From the NCBI GenBank assembly GCA_015501605.1, contig JADNRZ010000007.1:1-64000 (forward strand): DNA of 64,000 bases. Reading direction: 5' to 3'. The DNA is from Panaeolus papilionaceus (lineage: Eukaryota; Basidiomycota; Agaricomycetes; Agaricales). The notes beneath the pieces were generated by a model. It was not told the DNA's origin. It did no database searches and saw only the letters and a program-made list of their open reading frames with translations. Positions 1 to 11,309 of this stretch are shown here, piece after piece (within the stretch, counting starts at the first letter, position 1; the number at the start of each line of letters is the position of its first letter). The translations under genes and the position numbers were made by a program.

Positions 1-2626
1 ATATCATTAGAAAGCTATAAGACAGCCTCTATAAGATCCCACCATCCGATCTGCTAAATTGTACCAGCAACCCAGCAGATCAGGTTCGCTTTTTCCGCTT
101 TTTTAGCCCTATTCCCCTACTACCATTATTTCCTCAATATTGCTTCGCTTTTGGCACCATTTGGGGGGATATATATATCATTAGAAAGGTATACACTATA
201 TCTATCTATTCATGTGGTCTGATCTGCCAAATGTGGCCACAGAAGCAGCAGATCTGCTCTGGTTATTGTCCATTGATTAAATGAGCCCCTATTTACAAAT
301 CAATCTTCGTCCTGATCAAGGAATATTAGTGTGATGTAATTGATCCCATTAAATCTCATCAATCCTCATTAATTAGCTTCGCTTTTTTGGGAAATTGGCA
401 TCACTGATCTGCTTCCAGGCACTAATGACACCACACTAATTAATTAATTCTCCCCCACAAATATTGCAGCATTAATTGCACCGCTTTTTAGCTATTTTTT
501 ATTATACATATATATATCACCAGAAAGCTACAAATGTCTACTTTCAGGATCTGAAAACAGATCATAAATGTTGTGCTTGTGGAGGGAGCAATTGCATTTC
601 GCATTTTGGGTACTAGAGCGTGGGAACACCCTTTGATCCTCCTTCTCCTCCTCCTCCCTCTGCTCTTTTGGCTTCATTTCTCCACACCCCCTGCAGCTAT
701 CAACCTGAAACTTGGTACACCTTTACATATGCCATATATATGTCTATATCTCTGCTTATATACAAATTGAAAAGGTTCCACTCATTCCATTCACCAATTA
801 CATATCCAAATACCATATTTGCACCATATATACCAAATAATACATTCCTTTGGCTTCTCTACTACTGCAAAAACATTTGAATATTACTTATTACATGCAA
901 TAGCATTGAATTTGACACTCAACCGCTTCAAAAGTTCAAGTAACAGAATAGAAAACACTAAATACTACCTCAGGGTATGCTGAATAGTAATCTGTGAATA
1001 TCTTCGTGAATACTCACCGCTTCAACATGCTCTAAACTGTTCTGAGAACGCTTCAATTGTGCCTTTAAAAGTAGCCCACCCCCAAAGGATTCTGAGCAGT
1101 TCTCAAAATCGTTCAAATTTCCACTGATAAGCTTATGACAGAGGATCAAAGACAATATATTTTAATCAGAACATATAGATATACAAAGAGACATGATATG
1201 TAATGTTCACAAAAGGTTTGGAGTGATTTGGATGATTGTGGAATGGTAGATCCTCAAAAAAGCGGTCAGAAGGAGTTTGATGTAGTGGTGATGGTGTGTA
1301 TTGTTGAAACATCTATCATCAACTATGATGGTTGCACACCATTTTGAACCTACAGATGGCTACACTTGTCCAAATCACTTGGGGTTTTTTGCATTGTGTA
1401 ACCAGAGTTAATACATTCATTTCCTGCCATTTATTAAGTATAAATAACATTGCTATGGTATGGTAAATTGCAGAATGGTGTATTTTAAGCCCTGCATATA
1501 TATATGGCCAATATTACAAATGTGGCTCAATATATCAGGTGGTGGGCTCTGTAGAACATTAAATATGATTCATATGAACACTTGGACAGTGCTAGAGATC
1601 TTTATATAGAGTGAAATACCCATGGATAAAGCCATAGAAGGCCACCCTAACAGGAATATGCATTTGGCTAATTCTACATGCAAATATGGGGATATATAAT
1701 GCACTTCCACTGGATTTCAGATCCCCAGTATGCAATATTGATATATAAATATCATCTACTGGCATACATCACACAGAAGCATTGTATTTTGGTGCACTTT
1801 TTTGGGAATTCAAGAGAAAATGTATTAAAATGCTGATAGAATGCGAGATTGTTGGTATTTCCACTATTGGGCTGGTGAGGGCCATTTAATAATGTTTATG
1901 AAGAGGTGTACCAAGTTTCAGGTTGATAGCTGCAGGGGGTGTGGAGAAATGAAGCCAAAAGAGCAGAGGGAGGAGGAGGAGAAGGAGGATCAAAGGGTGT
2001 TCCCACGCTCTAGTACCCAAAATGCGAAATGCAATTGCTCCCTCCACAAGCACAACATTTATGATCTGTTTTCAGATCCTGAAAGTAGACATTTGTAGCT
2101 TTCTGGTGATATATATATGTATAATAAAAAATAGCTAAAAAGCGGTGCAATTAATGCTGCAATATTTGTGGGGGAGAATTAATTAATTAGTGTGGTGTCA
2201 TTAGTGCCTGGAAGCAGATCAGTGATGCCAATTTCCCAAAAAAGCGAAGCTAATTAATGAGGATTGATGAGATTTAATGGGATCAATTACATCACACTAA
2301 TATTCCTGATCAGGACGAAGATTTGATTTGTAAATAGGGGCTCATTTAATCAATGGACAATAACCAGAGCAGATCTGCTGCTTCTGTGGCCACATTTGGC
2401 AGATCAGACCACATGAATAGATAGATATAGTGTATACCTTTCTAATGATATATATATCCCCCCAAATGGTGCCAAAAGCGAAGCAATATTGAGGAAATAA
2501 TGGTAGTAGGGGGAATAGGGGCTAAAAAAGCGGAAAAAGCGAACCTGATCTGCTGGGTTGCTGGTACAATTTAGCAGATCGGATGGTGGGATCTTATAGA
2601 GGCTGTTTATAGCTTTCTAATGATAT
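1..2626. repeat. Long inverted (foldback) repeat, arms 1-725 and 1902-2626
   Basis: Bases 1-725 read almost base for base as the reverse complement of 1902-2626, with only scattered substitutions and 1-nt gaps; for example 566-590 pairs with 2036-2060. Position i pairs with roughly 2627-i. The left arm is cut by the window edge, so the palindrome may extend further. Each arm contains a degenerate internal unit that recurs near 1, 172 and 511, and again at 2095, 2437 and 2615. Its core is ATATATATCAYYAGAAAG, followed by sequence rich in GATCTGC and TTCGCTTTT. This resembles the ends of a foldback or large-TIR DNA element. No transposase is recognisable between the arms. Confidence 0.85.
726..1901. 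other. Loop between the inverted arms, no gene seen
   Basis: About 1.2 kb of AT-rich sequence separates the two arms. No open reading frame over about 60 codons looks like protein and no RNA gene is visible. It is either the internal part of a non-autonomous foldback element or unrelated spacer. Confidence 0.5.
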
Positions 2627-3239
2627 ATAGATCACCCAAAATAGTGCCCAGAGCAGTGGAATATTGAGCAGGATACTGTTTGGGCCAAAGATAGGGGCTT
2701 TTCAAGTGACCCATGTAAAAAAACATTTTTTAAGGATCGATGGGGATCATATGTGGGAGGCTGCGTTCAAAATTTCAGCCCAATCTGAGCAGAATTGAGT
2801 GCGCTATTCATGATTTATATTATTTTTTCGATTTATTTTGATTTGTGTCTGGCTCTGAGAGTGTATTTCCTTAATTGCTCACCAACCACTGATCCCCCCA
2901 CCCTGAAAATACCCATTCCGGGATCCTGATTTTTTTCTCTATGCCCCCATACCCATATCATATCTATCCGACAACATTTGCCCAACCCCCCCAGCCAGAT
3001 AAGCCATCAGCCCCTGTCTGGTATCCCCCCATCCATCCCCCCTATCCCCAACCCCCTACCCATCCTCCTACCCCCGGAATATGACCCAGTTCACCCCCTA
3101 TATACCCCTACCCATCCCCCTACCCATCCCCCACCCCCGGAAATCCCCCCAGCAGTGCTCCCCAGCCCCCACTGTCTATGGACACTACTGTCCAACAATG
3201 GTCTGGATGCATCATCCAGTTCTGTCCAACTATAGTCTT
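2627..3239. repeat. Arm flank and C-rich low-complexity tract
   Basis: From about 2627 the sequence continues with another diverged copy of the arm's internal unit. Between 2885 and 3165 it becomes strongly C-rich on the plus strand, with irregular repeats of CCCATCCCCC, CCTACCC and ACCCCCGGAA. The open frames here (for example 2978-3235) are proline-rich by composition only and are not called as genes. Confidence 0.6.
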
Positions 3240-4572
3240 TCATACATGATCCTAGCCTCGAAGGGTGCACGCGTAGCGGGTAGAACGACCAACAAGGTAT
3301 GAGGCAAAGAACCTCTGGACTTTAGCAGGGAAGCCCTGCTTTTCCAGTATAGCCATCAAAACCGTATGATTTAGCGATGGAAAGAATTGCACAATGTCAA
3401 ATGCCACCACGCTGGTAACCAACCCTTTTGCCCAGCCCGATCAGACCATGTGTGTCAGGATAAGGCCTGCATCCTCTGTGGAGCACTGCTTAACGCCTCC
3501 CAGCTGACATGGATGAAATATATCCAGTTTGATGCCCTCAAACTGGATGCGGGTCGAGATAAGCTCCTCAATGAGTTTACCAAGCGTGTTCAGGAGCACT
3601 ATGGGCCTAAACGACTTGGGTGTAGAGTAAGAAGGCTTCCCTGGTTTCGGGATGATAACCGAGGTAGAGTCCTTGAAGTGACTGGGCCAATAGCCTGCCG
3701 TTACGCAGGTGTTGGCTAGCTGGACAAAGAGTGACTTGACGCCTTTGGCGTCTATTACTCTTTTGAGGTACCGCCACGTAATGTGGTCAGGGCCAGGTGC
3801 GGAGAGCCTGGAGCATGTGACAAGGGTGTCGTGCAGCTCCAGGCTGGAGAAAGGCTTCCATTCCCTCTCCTGCAGAGAGGGAAGCTCCTCCAATACTGAC
3901 AGGTTGTAGGGCCTGTCAGTAGCAGAGTTATAAGTGCTGTGGAGTCCCTCCCACAGCGAATCAACAGTATGGCACAGTTGCTGGTCCCATGGGTGCTTGT
4001 TGGTTTCTGCAATCTTTTCAATTTCAGCATTGAAAAACTCCCTCTTCGCGCTGCGGACAGCAGAGCGAAGGGCCTGCCACTCATCCTTCTCCCAGTTGGA
4101 CTGGAAGGCAGCAAGGGCAGTCACACAATCATCATTCCACCACGCCTTAGAGTGTTTGGTGATTTTCTTCTCCGTGGCATGGGAGTCCCATGCTTCTTGG
4201 AAGCAGAGGGCAATAGCTGAAGCCATGTTCTCCACCCCCTCAGGAGTGCATGAGAAGTTGCGTCCTACAAGGCCTTGAAGCCCTGCGCAAAGTGCCAATA
4301 GAAAAGCCTTCTCCATGTCCGAATTAGGCTTGATCAACTTGCTTGGAGGAGCCATAGGCTCCTCCAAGCAAGGGAGAGAGCATCCCAGGGGGATGTGATC
4401 ACTGACGCCTTGCCAGGATCTGTTGCACTTCGGCACATGGGACAGCGAGTGTTCCACTTTGAGAAAGACAAGATCTATCACCATAGGTGAGAGATTCTCC
4501 TGAAAGGGCACATGCATCTGGCGTTGGTGAGATGATATCTGTAGTTTGGGTCCCAGACCAAGGAGCAGTACT
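3240..4572 (-). mobile_element. Truncated non-LTR retrotransposon (Tad1/LINE-like), endonuclease C-terminus to reverse transcriptase
   Basis: The minus-strand frame from 4572 down reads as the region joining the endonuclease and reverse transcriptase domains of a LINE. It has the typical SAPGPDHITWRYLK, VIIPKPGKP, SFRPIVLLNTLGK and FHPCQLGG motifs (RT blocks 0-2), and after 3441 AFDIVQFFPSLNH, the RT A motif with its catalytic Asp. A TGA at 3441-3443 interrupts the frame, which then resumes unchanged until TAG at 3252. The catalytic YxDD block, thumb and RNase H are absent, and so is the 5' half. The copy is therefore dead at both ends. The other end abuts the KDZ element at about 4575. Confidence 0.88.
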
Positions 4573-4989
4573 TTACACTAACACCAGCCTTTCGGCCAAG
4601 GCTCAGCTGAGTATCGGCTCATCAGCTGAGTCTCAGCTGAGACTTGGCTGAGCCTCAGATCAACTTCAGTTTAACATCAGATTTTGAAAAGAAGTGCTTT
4701 TTATCAGCTGATGATCAGCCAAGTATCAGCCAAACTCTAAGTGATACTTACTGGTCTTGTCCTAGTTAGATACACCAATAAAAGTTATTCCATTGGAGTC
4801 AAAGCACTATCTAACAATAATGGATATAGCAACAAGATAGGTAATGGTGCAATAGAATGGAGATAAGAACAAGACAAGAGCAGATAGGACAATAGTACAA
4901 AGAGAGATGGTAGTACACTTGATAAGACAATGAGATTGAGTTATTACAAAGTAGTTTTACAGCTAATGACATATTGTTTTATGATTTTT

Positions 4990-7196
4990 TTACAAAGTAT
5001 CATCATCACCTTCTGCATCATCTATGTCATCTATATCATTGTCCTGTCCAGCTTTCTTTTTAAGAACAAATCTTGTATGGTAATACAGCATAGCATGTAA
5101 AAACCATTGGAAATTTCCGAGTTTAAGACACTTCAGAATAGAATCAAAGCCTCCTAACCATGCATTTAATTGCTCACAGGCTTGAGTATTAAATGCACGC
5201 ATGAGATAAGGCTGGCCATCCTTGTTATATCCCACAATCACAAGGTTGGGCTGGGAACCATCAGCAGGATTACAGAATGTGCGACAAAGTTGGTCTGTTG
5301 CTTTGTGATTGATATAGTGATATGCATCAACAATGAATTGGGTTGTATTCTTCCATAATCTGTTCCAGCTTCCATTGGTAACCGCAGTGCATAACACCAT
5401 ACAGGCTTTATCAATGCAAATAAAGTCAGGTCTCTCCTCAGGAGTTGGGTAGACATCTGCCAAAAATTCAAGTATGCTAGTTGGAGATTCTGCTTTGGAA
5501 AATAGAGTCCATGCAATTACAGCACCACATGGTGCACAGATGGTTTCAACACAGTAAAAGCAGCTTGAGCCAAAGTAGTGCTTTCGTGTATCATTGTCCT
5601 CGTTATTGTCATCGTGCTGCTGCTGGTGTTGATCTCTAAGTTGAGGTTGCCACTCTTCACGCTCTGCAGGTCTTTGCAATGCACATTGTAGTCCTGACAG
5701 ATAGGTTTTGCTGTGTTGGTATTGATGCTTCTTCCAGAGTGGTTGGTGCTGAGCACAAGCATAGGTGTTAGGAATCAAGTCACTTCTGCAGTCAACTACA
5801 CAGCATCGATTTGCCCACTCATTCACATGAGTAATGCAAAATGATTCTCCACAATGATTTGCAAGAGAACTAGTGCAACCTGGATAAGCACAATGTGTAG
5901 GTCCTGTAACAATTCCATCCACCACAACCATTTGGACAGGTTTATATGCTGATGTGTTAGGATCATCAACATTAACAGTCATATTTGGAGGAATAGCAGC
6001 TTCCACTACATCATCATCACCACACCTGATATTAGCAGGGATTATATCAGGTTGGGATTTATATGGATGGGTGCATTGGGAACAGGTATGTGATTTAGAA
6101 GGATGAATTTTGCCTTTATCCCCCAAGATTTTGAAGGCATATTCTGTCACAGTTTCAATTGGGAGGTTATTAGGAATGGTGAGATGTTTGCCAGAATCTT
6201 GTGCAATAGATCGAATTGACTCTTGGATAAAAGCCTGCCAAGTGTGTCGACGATTTAGCTTTATATCAGAGCCAGCAAAGGCTAGGTTCCAGAATTGTGT
6301 GTAGGCTGCTGCAGATGCATGGAAGGAATATATACCAGTGACAACTGCATTGGAATAGGCATGATCACACCAAACTGATTGACCAAGCTTTAGATACCGA
6401 GCAGAGTTAAGATATGTTTGGTACTTCAAAGTCTGATTGGTATTATCAGTATGATCAAAGGTTTCTTGATCTGCTGCATATATAGTGTTACAGTGGCTGC
6501 ATTTTCCCTGGATAACATAGGCATATTTGATCACTTTTCCATCCTTAAGGAGTTTCACTTGAGGTAGATCACGAGATGCTGTAAGTCTGGAGAGCATAGG
6601 GCTCACATGTATGGGTTTCACATTCAAAAGATATTGGAGCAATGATATGGATAGGCTGTAGTGACTGAAAATTGATGGGTTTCAAAGTCCGCAGTTTTTT
6701 GCCTTTGACAGAGTATGATTGGAATCCAACTGCTGAAGCTACATTGTCAATACAGTCAATCATTCTTGTTCCTGTTTCTCCAGAGGATGCATCTGGTCCA
6801 AATACATCTTTTTCATGGTTTGGAAGTCGATGTAGCAAAGTATTGGAAAATGCAGAGATCCACCCATTGAATGATGCCAAATGCTCTGCTCCAACTTTCT
6901 TGTACTTTTGTCAGCTATGGTGATTAAAGACTTCTGGGTTTTCGAGAATGCTGAAGAGCAATATTAAAACAGTGTCCAGCTTGATATCTGCATGGAAGTT
7001 TTCAAGTATAACTTGGTTGAATGCTGCAAATGTAATTGCTGGAAATTCTTGAGTAGGTGCTGCGATAACCAAAGGTATAGAATATAGAGCAGCAAGCAAG
7101 GTGACAAGTGATGGAGATTTGGATAATAATGCAAGCATATATGCCACCAGAAGAATAATCTGACTGATAGTATTTGCAAGCAGAGATTTCATCACA
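4990..7196 (-). pseudogene. KDZ transposase, CxC5/CxC6 type (probably inactive copy)
   Basis: The 550-codon frame 6642-4990 holds the catalytic half. First comes a CxC5-like zinc cluster (CSHCNTIY, then AYSNAVVTGIYSFHA). The CxC6-like cluster follows, containing MVVVDGIVTGP, CAYPGC, SFCITHV, CCVVDC and the CAQHQPLWKKHQ end. The RNase H-fold transposase block has PDFICIDKAC, FIVDAYHYINHKATDQLC and AFNTQACEQLNAWLGGFDS, which are diagnostic of KDZ. Upstream exons in frame at 7196-6914 and 6910 to about 6665 extend the N-terminus. A TGA at 6911-6913 lies between them in the same frame, and a frame change near 6650 needs an unclear intron or a frameshift. A 66-nt intron could hide the TGA, but the flanking residues look coding. 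Known role: cut-and-paste transposition in the nucleus. Confidence 0.85.
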
Positions 7197-7250
7197 CTAT
7201 ATAACATTGATTTCGATACAAGTCCAACATACAGTTTCACTAAAACTTAC

Positions 7251-8938
7251 AAATTGTTTGTAGACGAATTATCTTCTTTGTTTCCCTTTTCCTCTCTCTT
7301 TTTACCCCTCTCCTTATCTTTGACCTTCTCTTTCACCTTTCTCTTCTTCTTTTCCTCCTTCCTCTTCTCCCTTTCCTCCCTTCTTTCCTTTTCTGCTTCA
7401 AGTTCCAATGCAGCCTCATATTCCTTGTATCTCCTATCTTTTGACTCCATCAAACTAGTCAGCTTGCCTTGAATAATGCTACTTCCTCCAGTGCTATCCT
7501 CCTGCATAAGACCTTGTTCAACATAGAATTTCTTCAAAGTTGAAAAGTCTGGCTTCCGGCCTTTCCAAACTGCAGTAGTGAGACTGGGATCTGGAGATGG
7601 ATTGGTAAACCATTCTTGAAGATTGGGAAATAGATGAACATGGTCGAAAGTCTTCCAAGTTGCTTGTGATCCAGTGCTGCAAAATAAACCAAAAAGCAGA
7701 GAGTTTGTGATTTTTGCTGCTAATGAATTTGGATGGGTGGTTTTAAGTTCAGCAAGTTCCTTTCTTTTCTCCATGAAGTGTGCCCAGCATTGGTATGTGG
7801 CTTTAATGGGACTTCTTGTTGATGGTTTTTGAGCCAAGTCAGGATCAAGATTGAGAAAAGTAATGATTGCATCATCGCTAATTGAACCACCAGATTTTGC
7901 AATAGTAGTGGTATGAGGAGAAGCAGAGCGGGAGGATGAAGATGCTGCAGCAACAGAAAAAGAAGGACGAGAGGAGAGCTGGGAGGAAGCTGAGACAGGA
8001 GCACTGGATGCTGGAGTAGATAGAAGTGTTGTTTGCTACAAGATAGATAAGTGATGGAATACATAATGAATATAAGTAGGACATACAAATAAAACATAGA
8101 GCATATAAGTAGAAGAACTTTGATCAACAAACCAAGACTGGCCATGATATTTTGGAGAGTCAATATTGTTCAGAATTCCATGACAACCAAAAAGGGGCTC
8201 CTTCTTGTCCAAATGAAGTCCAAACATGAACCAAAGGATTGCGACCTATAAAAAATTAGAAAATATCTAATTACAGACAATATAAATATATACCTTTAAG
8301 TGCTGGAAGATGAGTTTGAAGTATAGCTTCAAGAACAGCAGCAAGAGAAGACATGGATGGAATGACAAATGATGTAAGAGGAGGATTGGAGTTGGGGTCA
8401 ACAGTGATATTCTCTGAAGCCAGATAGACTTGTACAAGACCCATTAATGGCTCAGGCTCTTGATGTATATCCATGTGTGCCAAGTCAGCCATCTTGGCAG
8501 AATTGCCTAAGGCTCTGCCACGAATATGACCACCAGTAGTTTTGGAAGATCCATTAGCAGGAACTGAAGACACCATTAGAAGGTATCAGCATGAATAAAA
8601 TAAGACTTACTGTGGTTGATATCCAACTTGTCCTCCATTTGAGATGACATGACATCAAGTTCACTTTCCTCTTCAACATACATCGCAAAGTCATCTTCTT
8701 CCTCACCCCTATCATTGTCTTCAACATAGTCTGCTGCATCATGAGCTGCCATAGCAGCTTCATCTTTGTCTTCTTCATCATCATCATCATCATCCTCATC
8801 ACTGCTCTCATCGACAGGCATATTGAAGTCATTAGATTGCCCAAAAGTCTCCCAAAACTCAAGATCAATATCAAGATCAAATTGAGGGTATTCTATGCCT
8901 GGATATTCTGTCTCAATAGCCTTCTCCTTCCCCTTCAA
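7251..8938 (-). CDS. N-terminal exons of the KDZ element gene, or a second element-encoded protein
   Basis: Several minus-strand exons chain together. Exon 8938-8612 begins MKGKEKAIETEYPG and carries an acidic run of Asp/Glu, ending at a clean GTAAGT. The next exon (about 8569-8291) contains GHIRGRALGNSAKMADL. An exon near 8244-8090 has an uncertain phase. The last exon, about 8016-7251, is Ser-rich, then has DDAIITFLNLDPDLAQKP and a Lys/Glu-rich coiled-coil tail. That tail ends at a GTAAGT donor (7250). A 54-nt intron to the TAG acceptor at 7197 joins it in frame to the transposase exon starting FVMKSLLAN. I therefore think this is the 5' half of one long KDZ gene. Read without that intron, it stops at TAA just after the donor and would be a separate protein. 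Confidence 0.55.
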
Positions 8939-8987
8939 TTTTTGTGGTGCAATCTCAGAGGTTTCATCACCAGATGAGAGTACTTTA

Positions 8988-9677
8988 CACTCTCCCCTGA
9001 GTACCCTAGAGACTCCCTAGGGACTCTTCACCTTATTTCTCAATTTATGGCTTAGATTTTTATTGAATCTCTACATACTATAGAGATAGTAGATGCCCTA
9101 TATTATCATTTCATATATTTGGGAGAGATCCTTCAGAATTTTGTATATTACACAAGATAGTCAAAGTCCATAGTGAGTCCCTAGGGAGTCTGCAGCTCTT
9201 GACAGACCTGGGATTACTTTAGTGTTGATTATTTGCATTTTCATTGGCATTTGTCATCTGCTTATTATCACCATTATACCAGGCTAATAACAGCAATGAC
9301 AAGAGCTTATCTAATAGAATTTCTAAAGAATTAAAACATATCTACATAGCTTTGGATCAAGTATATGCTGTGAACCAAAAATCTCACAATACTGACCCAG
9401 ATGACTGGCTTACAGGATAACTAATTGTTGGAATGAATATATACACAAATATTTGAGAACTATATATTTCATAATTTGTCTGATATCACCATAAATCTTG
9501 GATTGGATACCAGACTCCCTACCAAGTCAGTAGGGAGTCAGTAGGGAGTCTGTATGCCTCTCTTTGGCTTATTATGTCAGAAAAGTAAATTTGAGCAAAT
9601 ATGTGAAAAGTCTGTAGAGAGTCTGTAGAGAGTCTCATGAGTCCCTAGGGAGTCCCTAGAGTAGTCAGGGGAGAGTG
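8988..9677. mobile_element. Non-autonomous 690-bp TIR element
   Basis: The ends form a 39-bp terminal inverted repeat (8988-9026 and 9639-9677) with three mismatches, starting CACTCTCCCCTGA and ending TCAGGGGAGAGTG. Inside, copies of the palindrome CTAGGGACTC / GAGTCCCTAG and of variants such as GTAGGGAGTC recur near 9170, 9515-9550 and 9610-9660. No coding frame is present. The left end touches the KDZ element exactly. No convincing target-site duplication is visible on the right. It could be a MITE of a KDZ or CACTA-like family. Confidence 0.75.
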
Positions 9678-10194
9678 AGAAGTTCTGCCCATTCCCAACC
9701 ATGTAGCACCCTGGAAATGGCTGGAAATAATTAGAATTATATAGTACATTTAATATATGCTCTCCAGAGCCATTTCACCCAGGAAAAAAAAAAGTGTAAT
9801 TAAAGAAGCCCCTATTTGAAGTACATCCAAACCACCCCATCTACATCCACCCATTCCTGCCCCTGGAGGGGCATGCTAATTATTGGGAATATTAATATAT
9901 ATATTCTAAACATTATTTAAAGTGTCCCCGCCCCATTGTACCCCCACCCTGCCTGCCCAACAACCCAAAGACCCATCCTGCCCTCAAATACAGGCATGTT
10001 TACATATGTTTACATCACCTGCCCATCCCAGATCCTGTTATCTACCCTCCCGCTCTCTTATCTATGCAAATAGCCTATTATCTACATTATTTCAGCAGAC
10101 CGACTGCCTAAGGCCCCACTGCCTAAACCCAGTCCTGACACATGAGGGCAGACTGCCTAAACCCAGTCCCTCATGTATGAAGGTGGCTCATAGA
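9678..10194. other. Unassigned repeat-rich spacer
   Basis: This stretch is AT-rich with a poly-A run near 9785 and C-rich patches from 9920. It also has a local duplication of the words CTGCCTAA, CCCAGTCC and CTCATG around 10105-10175. No gene is recognised; the open frame starting at 9922 only becomes protein-like when it enters the Tc1/mariner fragment. Confidence 0.4.
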
Positions 10195-10706
10195 GGTGCT
10201 TGGCCACCCTCTAGCCCGGATATGAGCATCATCGAGCATGTATGGGATCAGCTAGATCATTTAGTCCAGTCAAGGGACCCTCTTCCACAAAATCAAGAAG
10301 AAATGTGGGCAGCCCTGCAGGAGGAGTGGGAGAAATTCCCACAGACTTCCCTGGACACCCTTTTCGAGAGCATGCCTGAGCATGTTGCTGCTCTTGTGAA
10401 GGCTCATGGTGGCTATACTAGATATTAGGCAAGTGGTTTCATAAATTATTCTTTCCTGGTTGTTATTTGCTCACCAGTTTTTGGGATCAGGCACAGTCAT
10501 AAGTAATGCACAGGGGTTTTTGACTTTTCTCAAGGATTTTGTTGTATCAAATGCATATTTCAAATTGTTGGTGTCTTAGATATGTGTAGTAGATGTATAT
10601 ATATTTAATCAACACTTAACCAACCTGACTGGTTATGCTATTCATCAGTAGTGCTTCAATTAGTTGGACATGACGAGCCTGTGCAATACTTATGTAAGCC
10701 ACTGTA
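10195..10706 (+). mobile_element. Tc1/mariner 3' remnant with right TIR
   Basis: The frame up to the stop at 10428 ends with WPPSSPDMSIIEHVWDQL, the classic Tc1 C-terminal catalytic block in which the Glu of IEHVWD closes the DDE triad. It continues with PLPQNQEEMWAALQEEW, then MPEHVAALVKAHGGYTRY, the usual terminal residues. Downstream, the sequence closes at 10706 with TATGTAAGCCACTGTA, the expected outer edge of a Tc1 inverted repeat (element end at TA). The 5' TIR, the helix-turn-helix region and the first two catalytic Asp residues are missing, so this is a truncated, inactive remnant. Confidence 0.88.
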
Positions 10707-11309
10707 CCTTTGTAGTCTTGTCCTTTCCTCTAACAAGTGTACCACTTATATACCCAATTCTATATCTCTTCTTCCTTCTCTGATGTCTCCAAATACTTCT
10801 TGTACTCCTACACCCATTATTCAATAAACAACTTGCTTGCTCTATGTGGGTTCTCCAGTCTGCACACATCCCTCTTGCCTGGTGAGCTCCACTCCATTTG
10901 GCATTGGCTTGAGGGTCTGCTTTCCAGACTCTTGCAGCCCCCAACACTCAGGTTTTGGTGCTCAGTTCCCAACATGATAGCAGCATGATGCTTGGTCTTC
11001 TGCCATTGTTGTTCATGTGTCACAATTAGTGCTTTCACATGTGTTGGAACCTCATCTGACTGTGCTTCACAGCAAGTCTTTTCCTTTGCACAATTTGGTT
11101 GATTTTGGCCATTTCCACTCCAGGTGCCAAAACCTCCACACCCTAACAAACTCGGTGATGTGCTGAGCGCAGGGGAACACCTATACAACACCAACACAAC
11201 AACACAACAAACCAACAACCTCAATAGAAGGTCTAAGGTCTTGTTATGAGCTACAAAGGTGTCCGTCAATGTCCTATCCTACAACAGTACTGTGTGTTTG
11301 AGGGGGAAA
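10707..11309. other. Possible internal end of an LTR retrotransposon
   Basis: No protein domain is recognised in either strand here. The stretch ends in a purine run (GAGGGGGAAA, about 11299-11308) directly before a TG dinucleotide, which looks like a polypurine tract before a 3' LTR. The open frames 10817-11269 and 10690-10947 (minus) do not resemble gag or pol. Confidence 0.3.

Larger units (their letters stand above)
4576..8987 (-). mobile_element. KDZ-superfamily DNA transposon
   Basis: This unit carries a KDZ transposase gene on the minus strand, and its edges are marked by a 13-bp direct repeat AGTACTTTACACT at 4567-4579 and 8979-8991. The left end (4576-4740) starts CACTAACACC and is filled with short palindromic copies of CAGCTGAG and CATCAGCTGA, which resemble subterminal transposase-binding repeats. 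The other end shows no matching terminal inverted repeat; the gene start lies only about 40 bp from it, so this end is probably lost. Zisupton-type elements make 8-bp target duplications, so the direct repeat could include one (GTACTTTA). That is inference. Confidence 0.6.

Noticed and set aside
2978..3302. Proline-rich open frames
   Set aside because: They follow directly from the C-rich low-complexity tract and have no conserved motif or gene context.
5170..5358. Plus-strand frame inside the KDZ transposase
   Set aside because: Antisense to the conserved catalytic block of the transposase.
9922..10194. N-terminal part of the 168-codon frame before the Tc1/mariner block
   Set aside because: No similarity to transposase N-termini. 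It is probably unrelated sequence read in frame.
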